50,514 nucleotides of DNA from DATBGO01 sp050011895 (GCA_050011895.1 JBEKIF010000032.1:1-50514); one strand, 5' to 3'. Counted from the first letter of the stretch, positions 1 to 8,778 are shown. Notes: generated by a model not told the origin, from the letters alone. Made by a program: numbers and translations.

Positions 1-767
1 GTCACCGCCGACAGCTTCAGCATCATCGCGCCCGGGCTGATCTTCCTGAGGTCGGCGGCGTAGCGCCGGGCGTCGAAATCAACGTAGGGCAGCAGGTCGG
101 TCTTGGTGACCAGGACGAGGTCGGCCTGGCGGAACATGTGCGGGTACTTCACCGGCTTGTCGGCGCCCTCGGTGACCGAGGCGACCACCACCCGGGCGTC
201 CTCGCCGAGGTCGAAAAGCGCGGGGCAGACCAGGTTCCCGACGTTCTCGATGACCACGATCGACCCGGTCTGCGGGTCCAGCGCACGCAGCCCGTCGGCC
301 AGCATCTCGGCATCCAGGTGACACCCGACGCCCGTGTTGATCTGCACCACCTCGCATCCGGCTGCCCTGATCCTGCGGGCGTCTAGCGCGGTTTCCTGGT
401 CGCCTTCGATGACCGACATGCTGAGCTTTCCGGACAGCTCAGCCGCGGTCCGCTCGAGCAGGGTGGTCTTGCCGGCGCCTGGCGAGCTCATCAGGTTGAC
501 GGCGAGAATGCCCCGCGCTCGCAGCCAGCCTCGGTTGCGCTGGGCGAGCGTGTCGTTCTTGGCGAGCACCTTCTGCTGCAGCATCACGGTCCGGTCCGAT
601 TCACCGTGGCTCGCGACGAGGATCTCCTCATCCGGCGCGGCCTGGTGCGGGCCGTGCTCGTGCGGGCCGTGCTCGTGCGGGCCGTGCTCGTGCGGGCCGT
701 GCTCGTGCGGGCCGGCGGTCACCAGCCGCACCGTAGCGCCGCCCGAGCATCCGCAGGTCGCGCACAC
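1..767 (-). CDS. hypB: Hydrogenase nickel-insertion GTPase HypB (C-terminus beyond left edge)
   Basis: SIMIBI-class GTPase that delivers Ni to the hydrogenase large subunit together with HypA. The reading frame is open to the window edge (255 codons seen). Starting at GTG 767, the protein opens with the high-affinity metal motif CxxCGC (C2, C5, C7). A His-rich stretch of repeated GPHEH follows (residues about 19-43), then the P-loop SPGAGKTT (about 95-102), the ENVGNLVCP segment carrying the conserved Cys, and the base-recognition motif TKTD. The His tract is encoded by four 15-bp repeats and resembles the nickel-storage tracts of some HypB proteins. The start lies just after the hypA stop codon, so the two are probably translationally coupled. 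It is the last visible gene of the leftward hyp operon. The family call is secure. The exact start rests on the conserved Cys motif. Confidence 0.95.
   Translation of the reverse strand, partial: MCATCGCSGGATVRLVTAGPHEHGPHEHGPHEHGPHEHGPHQAAPDEEILVASHGESDRTVMLQQKVLAKNDTLAQRNRGWLRARGILAVNLMSSPGAGKTTLLERTAAELSGKLSMSVIEGDQETALDARRIRAAGCEVVQINTGVGCHLDAEMLADGLRALDPQTGSIVVIENVGNLVCPALFDLGEDARVVVASVTEGADKPVKYPHMFRQADLVLVTKTDLLPYVDFDARRYAADLRKISPGAMMLKLSAV
646..705. repeat. 15-bp tandem repeat encoding the HypB His tract
   Basis: Four perfect copies of tgcgggccgtgctcg, followed by a partial copy. On the minus strand they encode HEHGP repeats in the metal-binding N-terminal region of HypB. The period is a multiple of three, so gain or loss of units would change the His count without a frameshift. 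Confidence 0.9.
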
Positions 768-768
768 C

Positions 769-1098
769 TCAGGCCACCTGTACCGAGGTGATCCTGAGTT
801 CCTGGCCGGAGACGATCGTGACTTCGACCGATCCGCAGGGGCAGAGCGCGATCGGGCCGTCCGCCTCGAACTGCGAGCCGCAGATGCGGCACTGGCACCG
901 GCCGGGTGGCTCGCTGATCTCCAGTCGCGCGCCCTGCACATTGGTGCCCTCTGCGACCAGGTCGAAGCAGAACCGCACGGAATCGGCCACCACCCCGGAC
1001 AAGGCGCCGATCTCCAGGTTCACGCAGGTGATCCTGACGTCGGGCAGCCGCTCAGTAACGGCCTCGACAACGCTCTCGGTGATTGCCAGCTCATGCAC
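769..1098 (-). CDS. hypA: Hydrogenase nickel metallochaperone HypA
   Basis: HypA partners HypB in Ni insertion. The protein is 109 residues, the usual family length. It begins MHEL, with the Ni-binding His2, and carries a C-terminal zinc site. Here the cysteines are arranged C68-x-C70-x2-C73 and C86-x-C88, so the second pair is CPC rather than the enterobacterial CxxC. From memory this CPCG form is common in actinobacterial HypA. It lies between hypE (30 bp upstream) and hypB (1 bp downstream) in the leftward operon. Confidence 0.95.
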   Translation of the reverse strand: MHELAITESVVEAVTERLPDVRITCVNLEIGALSGVVADSVRFCFDLVAEGTNVQGARLEISEPPGRCQCRICGSQFEADGPIALCPCGSVEVTIVSGQELRITSVQVA

Positions 1099-1128
1099 CT
1101 GCTTGCCCCCCTCTTGCGCTGTTGCGGG

Positions 1129-2295
1129 TTAGCAGATCCGCGGCAGCGGGTCGCCGACCAGCAGGTCGACGATTCTGGTGCCACCGAACGCGGTCTTGAG
1201 CAAAACGATGCCCGGCGGGTCGTCGGTCACCCGCCCGATGATCGACGCCTGTGCGCCGAGCGGATGTGCGCGCATCGCCGCCAGCGCGTCGGCGACCTGG
1301 TCGTGGTCAACGACCGCGACGAGCCGCCCTTCGCATGCCACGTACATCGGATCGATGCCGAGCAGCTCGGAGGCGCCGCGCACCTGCGCCCTGACCGGGA
1401 TGTCGTCCTCACTGACGACCACGCATACCCCCGCGGCCCGGGCGATCTCGTTGAGGATGGTCGCCACTCCGCCACGGGTGGCATCGCGCAGGGCCCGGAC
1501 CCCGGGAGCCGCCGCGAGCAGGTCAGCCACCAGGCCGTTGAGCGCTGCCGTGTCGGAAATCACGTCAGCCTCGATGTCCAGCTCACCGCGGGCCAGCATG
1601 ATCGTCACGCCGTGATCCCCGATCGGGCCGGACACCAGGACGGCGTCCCCTGGCCTGGCATTGGCCACGCCCAGGATGCCGTCGTGCTCGATGACGCCGA
1701 CTCCCGCGGTGTTGATGTAGCAGCCGTCCGCCTTGCCCCGTTCCACCACCTTGGTATCGCCGGTGACCACCTGCACGCCCGCTGCTGCTGCGGCGTCGGT
1801 CATCGACTTCACGATCCGGTTCAGGTCGGCGACCGGGAAACCCTCTTCCAGGATGAAGCCGGCGGACAGGTAGAGCGGCACCGCGCCCGCGACGGACAGG
1901 TCGTTGACGGTGCCGTTGACGGCGAGATCACCGATGTTCCCGCCGGGAAAGAACAGCGGGGAGACCACGTAGGAATCGGTGGTCATGGCCACCCTGGAGC
2001 CGTTGAAATGCAGCTGGGCGGCATCTTCAAGCGGCTCAAGCAGCGGGTTACGGAACGCTTCGAGGAAGACCGCCTCGATCAGGGTCTGCGTGGCCTTGCC
2101 GCCCGCCCCGTGCGACATCGTGATGCGCTCTTCCTTGATCCTGGGACGGCGGTTGCGGGCCCGCTCGATGCGGTCGAGCACCTGCTGCTCACGGTCAGCC
2201 AGCGGCAGCTCGCGCCGGCCGCCCAGGTCGTCGCTGATTGCCTCGTCAGCGTCTTCGTGGTGGGCCGTAGGCTGGTCCAGGCGGCCAGTTGTCAT
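1129..2295 (-). CDS. hypE: Hydrogenase maturation protein HypE (carbamoyl dehydratase)
   Basis: HypE converts the carbamoyl group donated by HypF into the cyanide ligand of the active-site iron, on its C-terminal Cys. The 388-residue protein ends in PRIC, the diagnostic HypE tail with a terminal Cys. AIRS/PurM-like features include SHGAGGKATQ near the N-terminal ATP site, MTTDSYVVSP and VTGDTKVVERG. The ATG at 2295 overlaps the hypD stop as ATGA. The frame stays open well upstream, but that part lies over hypD and has no family similarity. Compared with E. coli HypE there is an extra N-terminal stretch of about 50 polar residues before the SHGAGG motif. Confidence 0.96.
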   Translation of the reverse strand: MTTGRLDQPTAHHEDADEAISDDLGGRRELPLADREQQVLDRIERARNRRPRIKEERITMSHGAGGKATQTLIEAVFLEAFRNPLLEPLEDAAQLHFNGSRVAMTTDSYVVSPLFFPGGNIGDLAVNGTVNDLSVAGAVPLYLSAGFILEEGFPVADLNRIVKSMTDAAAAAGVQVVTGDTKVVERGKADGCYINTAGVGVIEHDGILGVANARPGDAVLVSGPIGDHGVTIMLARGELDIEADVISDTAALNGLVADLLAAAPGVRALRDATRGGVATILNEIARAAGVCVVVSEDDIPVRAQVRGASELLGIDPMYVACEGRLVAVVDHDQVADALAAMRAHPLGAQASIIGRVTDDPPGIVLLKTAFGGTRIVDLLVGDPLPRIC

Positions 2296-3419
2296 GTCCT
2301 GCTCACCTCCTTGACCCGCTTGCGGTTCAGCCGCCCGTAGTTGTAGTAGGCAGCGCAGGCGCCCTCCGGGGAGACCATGCAGGTGCCGATCGGCGTCTCC
2401 GGCGTGCATGCGGTGCCGAACACCTTGCACTCCCACGGCTTGAGCACGCCCTTGAGTACCTCGCCGCACTGGCATGCCTTCGGGTCGGCGACCCGGACGC
2501 CCGGCACGGAGAAGAGCAGTTCGGCGTCGAACGCCGAGTAGCCCGGCCGCATCCGCAGCGCGGAATGCGAGATGAAGCCCAGGCCGCGCCACTCGAAATA
2601 CGGCCGCAGTTCCATTACCTCGCCGATAGCCTGCAGCGCCACCACGTTGCCGTCCCACGGCACCACGCGGGTGTACTGGTTCTCCACCATGGACCGGCCC
2701 TGCGCAAGCTGCAGCATGAGCATGTACACCGACTGCAGGATGTCGAGCGGCTCGAAGCCGGCCACCACGACCGGCTTGCCATAGTCGGCCGCGATGAACT
2801 CATAGGGCCGGCAGCCGATCACCGTGGAGACATGACCCGGCCCGATGAACCCGTCCAGCCGCAGGTCGGGCGAGTCAAGGATGGCCTTGATGGCCGGGAT
2901 GATCGTCACGTGGTTGCAGAAGACGGAGAAGTTCTCGAGACCCTGCGCCGCCGCCCGCAGCACGGTCATCGCGGTCGACGGCGCGGTGGTCTCGAAGCCG
3001 ATCGCCATGAACACGACCCGCTTGTCCGGGTTCTGCCGGGCGATCTTCAGCGAGTCGAGCGGGGAGTACACCATGCGGATGTCGGTCCCGTTCGCCTTGG
3101 CGTCGAAGAACGAGCCGTTGCTGCCCGGTACCCGCATCATGTCACCGAACGAAGTCATGATCACGTCGGGCTGGGACGCGAGGTGGATCGCATCGTCAAC
3201 CCGTCCCATCGGGATGACGCATACCGGGCAGCCGGGGCCGTGCACCAGCGTGACGGCCTCGGGCAGGTAGTCCTCGAGCCCGTGTTTATAGATCGTGTGG
3301 GTGTGCCCGCCGCACACCTCCATGAGCTTGTACTGGCGCCCAGGCTCGCACAGCCCGGCTATCTTCGCGGCGAGGGCGTGCGCCTTGTCGGCGTCACGGA
3401 ATTCGTCTACGAACCGCAT
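2292..3419 (-). CDS. hypD: Hydrogenase maturation protein HypD
   Basis: HypD is the [4Fe-4S] scaffold that, with HypC, assembles the Fe(CN)2CO unit. At 375 residues it has the expected length. Conserved cysteines are visible in CGGHTH (C36) and GPGCPVC (C64, C67), matching E. coli C41/C69/C72. A C-terminal cluster begins with the CQCGEVLKG segment and continues through CTPETPIGTC. The ATG at 3419 starts MRFVDEFRD, a typical HypD N-terminus, 11 bp after hypC. Confidence 0.97.
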   Translation of the reverse strand: MRFVDEFRDADKAHALAAKIAGLCEPGRQYKLMEVCGGHTHTIYKHGLEDYLPEAVTLVHGPGCPVCVIPMGRVDDAIHLASQPDVIMTSFGDMMRVPGSNGSFFDAKANGTDIRMVYSPLDSLKIARQNPDKRVVFMAIGFETTAPSTAMTVLRAAAQGLENFSVFCNHVTIIPAIKAILDSPDLRLDGFIGPGHVSTVIGCRPYEFIAADYGKPVVVAGFEPLDILQSVYMLMLQLAQGRSMVENQYTRVVPWDGNVVALQAIGEVMELRPYFEWRGLGFISHSALRMRPGYSAFDAELLFSVPGVRVADPKACQCGEVLKGVLKPWECKVFGTACTPETPIGTCMVSPEGACAAYYNYGRLNRKRVKEVSRT

Positions 3420-3430
3420 CGGGCACGCTC

Positions 3431-3703
3431 CTATTCGATCCGCGAGTCTTGCAGGGCGGCCAGTTCGTCCTCGTAGGCCTGGCCGATCCCTTCCAGGAAC
3501 TCAAGTGCCGCGGCCGCCTCGTCCTCGTCGATCTTGGACAGCGCGAAACCGACATGGATAAGAACCCACTCACCCGGCACAGGCGGGTCATCGGTTAGCA
3601 GCCCCACGTTGATGACCCGCCGGACCCCGCTCACGTCCACCCTGGCCAGGTCGGGCTGGTCAGGCAGGAACTCGATCACCTCGCCGGGGATGCCAAGGCA
3701 CAT
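3431..3703 (-). CDS. hypC: Hydrogenase maturation chaperone HypC
   Basis: Small chaperone (90 residues) that binds HypD and the apo-large subunit. The canonical start MCLGIPGEV supplies the essential Cys2, which fixes the start at 3703 even though the frame is open further upstream. A conserved His lies in LIHVGFALSKID. The C-terminus is a short acidic helix. The order hypC-hypD-hypE is standard. A second, divergent HypC-like gene lies at 5011-5265. Confidence 0.95.
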   Translation of the reverse strand: MCLGIPGEVIEFLPDQPDLARVDVSGVRRVINVGLLTDDPPVPGEWVLIHVGFALSKIDEDEAAAALEFLEGIGQAYEDELAALQDSRIE

Positions 3704-3722
3704 GTGATCACTCCTTCCCGAG

Positions 3723-4259
3723 TCATCGGCCGCCGTCACCGACCGCCTGTTGGCCTTCGTGCGCGCCGGCTGGCGTCGCATCGGCCGCAGCTGCCACCAG
3801 TTCCATGACCACCCGTACCGCCGCGCTTACCGCTGCCGCAACCGGTGCGCTCAGCCCAATGCCATAGTCCACGGTGGCGGGCTCGCAGCCAACCACGAGC
3901 ACCCGCCCAGCATCCGCGCCGAGCATGTCGAGTACCCCGAATACGACATCGGGCTGCATGCCATGGGCGTTGAAAAGCTGGCTTCCGGCGAGCGAGGCAG
4001 CTGGCCGGCGCTCGCTCGGCGGCAGCTCGATGGTGTAGATGGTGCCGGGCTCGCCGCCGCGCGGGGCGGCGTCGATGAGGATGGTGGACTCGTAGCCGTC
4101 GGCCAGGTCATAGGCTAGGTGCAGGCCGCTTATCCCATAGTCAGCGACCCGTACCCAGTCCGGCAGGTCGGCCGTGGCCAGCCGCCTGGCCACCTCGACG
4201 CCGAAGCCGTCGTCGCCGAGGAAGATATTGCCGACGCCGGCGATCAGCATGCGGCTCAT
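3723..4259 (-). CDS. Hydrogenase maturation endopeptidase (HyaD/HybD family)
   Basis: Nickel-checking protease that removes the C-terminal extension of the large subunit once Ni is inserted. The 178-residue protein starts MSRMLIAGVGN and has the family motif GVGNIFLGDDGFG (metal-binding acidic residue), LIDAAPRGGEPG with the central Asp, and NAHGMQPD with the metal-binding His. The ATG at 4259 overlaps the SIS gene stop as ATGA. The upstream open frame is only low-complexity repeat. Its likely substrate is HhyL, which has a 22-residue tail after its last Cys-x2-His motif. Confidence 0.93.
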   Translation of the reverse strand: MSRMLIAGVGNIFLGDDGFGVEVARRLATADLPDWVRVADYGISGLHLAYDLADGYESTILIDAAPRGGEPGTIYTIELPPSERRPAASLAGSQLFNAHGMQPDVVFGVLDMLGADAGRVLVVGCEPATVDYGIGLSAPVAAAVSAAVRVVMELVAAAADATPAGAHEGQQAVGDGGR

Positions 4260-5014
4260 CGCCGGCTCCCCTCCGGCCGGCTCTGCTCCGGCCGGCTCTG
4301 CTCCGGCCGGCTCTGGTCCGGCCGGCTCTGGTCCGGCCGGCTGAGCTCGGCGACCGTGAGTTCCCACAAGACGTGGTAGATGGTGGTCTGCGCTTCCTGG
4401 ATCCGGTGCACTGACGATGACGGCGCGACGAAGAGATAGTCGAGATTGTCAAGCTCGGCCATCTTCCCGCCGTCGTAGCCGGCGATGCCCACGGTGAGCA
4501 GCCCGCGCCTGCTCGCCTCGGCGAACGCGCGGAGCAGGTTATCGGAGTTGCCGCTGGTGGACATCCCTACCGCGATGTCGCTCGGACGGCCGAAGGCCGC
4601 GATCTGCCGGGCGAACACGACCTCCACGCCGACATCGTTAGCCAGCGCGGTGAGCACCGACGGGTCGCTGGCCAGCCCGAGCGCGGGCAGCGGTCGCGCC
4701 GTGCCGCCCGGGTTCAGGAACGTGGTGGCGAGCTGCTGGGCGTCGGTGGCGCTGCCGCCGTTACCGAACGCCAGCAGCCGCCCGCCGGCGGCGAACCGCG
4801 CCGCCGCCGCGCTGGCGCAGGACATCAGGCGGGCACCGTCGCGCTCGCCGACCACCCGGCGCAGCTCGATGATCTCGGCGGCCTTCGCAATCGCTGACTG
4901 GCGCGCCGCGTCGAGTACCGCGGCCAGGTCGGTGGTGCCCGGATACAGGAACGGGTAGAGCGACTCGTGCGCCCTGGAGCCGGTGCCGCCCGCCCGCCCC
5001 GGCGGCCCGGTCAT
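4256..5014 (-). CDS. SIS-domain protein, GmhA (phosphoheptose isomerase)-like, copy 1
   Basis: A 252-residue sugar-isomerase-fold protein. SIS motifs are FGNGGSATDAQ (residues 84-93) and GMSTSGNS (150-157). The tail RIQEAQTTIYH resembles the GmhA RIQE...H element: Q206 and H214 match E. coli Q172 and H180 by my remembered alignment. The position of GmhA Glu65 is Thr98 here. The C-terminus is a repeated SRPDQ/SRPEQ tract from a 15-bp repeat. It overlaps by 4 bp both the protease gene and the HypC-like gene, so it is firmly inside the hydrogenase operon. The substrate is unknown. GmhA-like genes are known in some actinobacterial-type hydrogenase loci, but I know of no assigned role. Confidence 0.8.
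   Translation of the reverse strand: MTGPPGRAGGTGSRAHESLYPFLYPGTTDLAAVLDAARQSAIAKAAEIIELRRVVGERDGARLMSCASAAAARFAAGGRLLAFGNGGSATDAQQLATTFLNPGGTARPLPALGLASDPSVLTALANDVGVEVVFARQIAAFGRPSDIAVGMSTSGNSDNLLRAFAEASRRGLLTVGIAGYDGGKMAELDNLDYLFVAPSSSVHRIQEAQTTIYHVLWELTVAELSRPDQSRPDQSRPEQSRPEQSRPEGSRR
4264..4338. repeat. 15-bp tandem repeat in the C-terminus of SIS protein 1
   Basis: Five units of the form ggctctgctccggcc with c/g variation. On the minus strand they encode SRPEQ/SRPDQ. The tract ends at the 4-bp overlap with the maturation protease, so changes in copy number would not disturb the coupling. Confidence 0.88.
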
Positions 5015-5265
5015 CGCCCGACCACCCCGATCGCTTCCCCGGCGTGCACGAGAATCGTGTCACCCGGGCCCGCCGACACCAGCGCGACGCTGACCTCTTC
5101 CTGGCCGGCCCCGGTGTCGACCACCGCGAGCCCGTCGTCGAGCAGCCGGAGCACGGTCACGGCGACGGCAGTGTCCGAGCAGGTGATGCACACCTCGTCA
5201 TGGCACTCCGCAGCTACCCGCGCGCCCGGCTCTCGCGGCGAGGCGGCGGGATCCGTGCTGCTCAT
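5011..5265 (-). CDS. Divergent HypC/HupF-like hydrogenase assembly chaperone
   Basis: An 84-residue protein with a HypC-like core: AVTVLRLLDDGLAVVD followed by GDTILVHAGEAIGVV resembles the HypC beta-barrel and its conserved His. It lacks the MCLG N-terminus. Instead it begins with about 20 polar residues and then CHDEVCITCSD, a Cys-rich element common to actinobacterial HupF-like proteins. It sits between the two SIS genes with 4-bp overlaps on both sides. It may be a client-specific chaperone for the large or small subunit, or may handle a different step from HypC. The family call is good. The role is inferred. Confidence 0.8.
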   Translation of the reverse strand: MSSTDPAASPREPGARVAAECHDEVCITCSDTAVAVTVLRLLDDGLAVVDTGAGQEEVSVALVSAGPGDTILVHAGEAIGVVGR

Positions 5266-5906
5266 GCGACCACCCCCGGGGACAGGATGCCGGGCTGCTC
5301 GAGGAATACGTGCACGAGTTCCCAGAGCACGTGGTAGGCGGTCACGTGCATCTCCTTGACGAGCCGCGGGTCCGCCGACGTCGTGGCCAGCAGGTGGGCT
5401 ACGGCCGGGCTCGCGGCGATGGCGGCCCCCGCGCCGCCCACCAGGGCGACGGTCAGCATCCCCAGCTCATGCGCGGCCAGCAGGCCGGCCAGCACGGCGG
5501 GGCTGTTCCCGTCGGTGGAGATCCCGAGCGCGATATCGGCGGGCTCGGCAAGGAACCGGAGCTGATGGGCGAAGATCGCGGCCACGCTGTCCCGCTCGGC
5601 GACACCGGTGACGGTCGCCACGTCTGAGGTCAGCGAGATCGCCGGGAGCGCCCGCTTCCCGACGATGACCGGGTGGACAAATTCCACCGCGACGTGCTGG
5701 GCGTCGGTACTTGGGCCGCCGGTGCCGAACACCACGAGCTTGCCGCCCTGGTGAAACCGCTCGGCCATGGCATGGCTAGCCGCCACCACCGCGGCTGCCT
5801 GGGCAGTGAACTCCAGCATCAGGCCGGTGCGCAGCTCGAAGGCGGCCCGCACCGCATCGTCAGGGCTCCGCGCCGCTGAGCCGGCCTCAGCCGCCCGGGC
5901 GGTCAC
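5262..5906 (-). CDS. SIS-domain protein, GmhA-like, copy 2
   Basis: A 214-residue paralogue of the SIS protein at 4256-5014. The phosphate-loop motif is altered to FGTGGPSTDAQH (residues 60-71), with Pro65 where GmhA and copy 1 have Ser. The second loop reads GISTDGNS. The GmhA Glu65 equivalent is kept (Glu75, in AVEFVHP). The Gln172 equivalent is Lys184, and the His180 equivalent is kept (His192, in TAYH). Residue matching is from memory of E. coli GmhA. Short overlaps link it to the HypC-like gene and to the YceI gene. The retained and lost residues are partly complementary to copy 1, which would fit a heteromeric complex. Confidence 0.8.
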   Translation of the reverse strand: MTARAAEAGSAARSPDDAVRAAFELRTGLMLEFTAQAAAVVAASHAMAERFHQGGKLVVFGTGGPSTDAQHVAVEFVHPVIVGKRALPAISLTSDVATVTGVAERDSVAAIFAHQLRFLAEPADIALGISTDGNSPAVLAGLLAAHELGMLTVALVGGAGAAIAASPAVAHLLATTSADPRLVKEMHVTAYHVLWELVHVFLEQPGILSPGVVA

Positions 5907-6478
5907 GCCTGCGCCTCCGGTCCGGCGGGCTCCTCCTGCAGGTCGATGTCGATCTCGACGTCGACGGCGTCACGAACCCGGAGCGCGCCGAAGAACGCGG
6001 TATACGGCTTGATCCCGTGGTCGGACTGGCGCACCGAGGTGGTCGCCAGGTAATGACCGGGACCGGGCTCGCTGACCTGCAGCTGCACGGGCCGGGTCAC
6101 GGACGCGAGCGTCAGGCTGCCGCTGATGACCCCGCCGCCGCCGGCGGCAGGCGCGAACGTGGTGGCGGAGAAAGTAGCGTCGGGATGACGGTCGGCGAGC
6201 AGCACCCGGCGCGCGGTAACCGCGATCTCGCGGCGATCCCGGTCGGTGAGCGGCTTGAGCCCGCCGGTGCCCTCCCTGACGATGAGCGAGCCCATCTCGA
6301 TCCGTATCTCAAGGCCGGCGGGATCCAGGGTCTCGGTCACCGTGAGCTCGCCGGACCACCTGCCCGCCTCGATGGTCAGGTCGTGGCCCGCCTGCGAGGC
6401 CAGCCCGTCGCGGAAGGTCCTTAAAACGATCCGGCCACGCTCGGTGCCGAACAAGTGGCGTCCTGCTTCAAGCGCCAT
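5903..6478 (-). CDS. YceI-family lipid-binding-fold protein, apparently cytosolic
   Basis: A 191-residue YceI-like lipocalin-fold protein. Typical features are the N-terminal GRHLFGTERGRIVLRTFRDG segment, GHDLTIEAGRWSGEL, then DPDATF-like DRHPDATFSATTF and the GSLTLASVTRPV strand. YceI proteins bind polyisoprenoid lipids. No signal peptide is visible, unlike the periplasmic E. coli protein. The start is taken at ATG 6478, because the family N-terminus follows directly. A GTG at 6496 is also in frame. It overlaps the second SIS gene by 4 bp and heads the visible hyp operon after the regulator. A quinone or isoprenoid role near the hydrogenase is my inference. Confidence 0.82.
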   Translation of the reverse strand: MALEAGRHLFGTERGRIVLRTFRDGLASQAGHDLTIEAGRWSGELTVTETLDPAGLEIRIEMGSLIVREGTGGLKPLTDRDRREIAVTARRVLLADRHPDATFSATTFAPAAGGGGVISGSLTLASVTRPVQLQVSEPGPGHYLATTSVRQSDHGIKPYTAFFGALRVRDAVDVEIDIDLQEEPAGPEAQA

Positions 6479-6573
6479 GGCAGAACCGTAGGACACATGT
6501 GGGGGGACGTCCAGCGATCCGAATAGACAGTTTTGGCTTAACGGTTGCCGGGGGGGTAAACAGGCGCAACTCG

Positions 6574-7248
6574 CTAGGGGAGCGGTACCTCACCGAAGAC
6601 CTCCTGGATCCGCCGCAGGTCGCGCATCCTGGGCTCAGTCGCGCCGCCGACCCAGCGGCTGACGGTCTTGACCGAGACGCCGAGCTGCTTCGCTGCCGCT
6701 TCCTGCGTAAGGCCCTCCCTGCGCAGCGCGGTCGCCATCCAGTCGGCGAACGTTTCAGGCAGCTGGCCGCCCGCGCCGACCGGCGGCTGCGCGGGCACCG
6801 CGGCAGGGGCGGGAGCGACAGCAGGCGGGACCTGGGACACGGCGCCTGGAGCGGTCCGCTGACCATTCGCGGCCTGGCCGGCCCCGTTCGCGGCGGGTCC
6901 GGCCCCGGCGGCGGCCTGGGCGGCCCCCGGGCTGCCGAGCGCCCTGGCCGGGAAGGGGGTCAGCTGGGTGTCGGAGTGCAGCACGTCCACCTCGACGTGC
7001 TCAGGGAAGATCCGGAACGCCACCTGGATCGAGCCGGTCGGTCCCGCGGCGTCGAGCAACGCGCGGAACACCGTCTCGCCCACTTCCCTGGTGCCTTCCT
7101 CGTTGAGCGGGGACTCGGCCAGGCAGTGGCGGACGAAGTCGCGGATGTCGGGAATGGACGATGGGCGGGCCGGGAAGATCTGCGAGAGCACGACGACCGG
7201 GACGACCTCAATGGGGTCCGTCCCCGGACCGTAGAGGGGCTCAGCCAC
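6574..7248 (-). CDS. XRE-type helix-turn-helix regulator of the hydrogenase locus
   Basis: A 224-residue protein. The N-terminal half (about 1-100) has no domain I recognise. An Ala/Pro/Gly-rich linker (about 100-155) follows. The C-terminal 60 residues are a helix-turn-helix (LTQEAAAKQLGVSVKTVSRW). The start at GTG 7248 is favoured by a gggagag Shine-Dalgarno 5 bp upstream. Another in-frame GTG lies 15 bp earlier. It sits between the hyp half and the divergent hhyS promoter region, so control of the hydrogenase genes is likely, with the N-terminal half as a possible sensor. This is inference from position. Confidence 0.8.
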   Translation of the reverse strand: MAEPLYGPGTDPIEVVPVVVLSQIFPARPSSIPDIRDFVRHCLAESPLNEEGTREVGETVFRALLDAAGPTGSIQVAFRIFPEHVEVDVLHSDTQLTPFPARALGSPGAAQAAAGAGPAANGAGQAANGQRTAPGAVSQVPPAVAPAPAAVPAQPPVGAGGQLPETFADWMATALRREGLTQEAAAKQLGVSVKTVSRWVGGATEPRMRDLRRIQEVFGEVPLP

Positions 7249-7409
7249 CGATCTCTCCCTCACCCGCGACCCGGCACGATGCGGCGGGCTCAGGCCAGGT
7301 TACGTGGACCGCGGGGCAAACGGGAACCTCTGCGTGACGAGAAGTCACTGGCGGGCGGTCATTTGCGTACCCGGCACCGGCCATGGCCTGCCGAGCAGCC
7401 ATTCTCAGT

Positions 7410-7482
7410 GTCCCGGGACGGACATTTCTGTCTGGTGTTCTGACTATTTAGTCTTGTAGCCGGCCCGTGACTGTTCTAGCAT
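7410..7482 (+). promoter_or_regulatory. Candidate operator/promoter region upstream of hhyS
   Basis: The 453-bp divergent gap (7249-7701) contains two perfect palindromes: GTCCCGGGAC at 7410-7419 and GACTATTTAGTC at 7442-7453. The second abuts a weak promoter-like pair, TTGTAG (7454-7459) and TAGCAT (7477-7482), with 17-bp spacing. The local AT richness of gactatttagtcttgtag stands out. A start near 7490 would give a leader of about 210 nt before hhyS. I see no convincing gene in the gap. The assignment is by pattern only. Confidence 0.35.
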
Positions 7483-7701
7483 GGCGGCGTCTGAGCATCA
7501 CCACTGTGAGGTTGGTCTTGATGTTCCGTCCCGGCGCAGCAGCGCGAAACGAGGATCAGCCCGGCGGGCCGTTAAAACGCTGGGTGGTCGCCGCGCTGCG
7601 ACCTGCCTCTTCTCTCATGGCCAGCGGCCGGCGGGGCGCCGTTCTGCGAGTTCAGGCCCTTCGTGCGCAAGCCGATCCGGAAGCGAGGAGGTGGCCCCGT
7701 C

Positions 7702-8778
<1,077 letters not shown>

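Noticed and set aside
334..2340. Long plus-strand open frame of 668 codons
   Set aside because: It lies opposite hypB, hypA and hypE, has His/Arg/Asp-skewed composition and no family motif. It is an antisense artefact of high GC.
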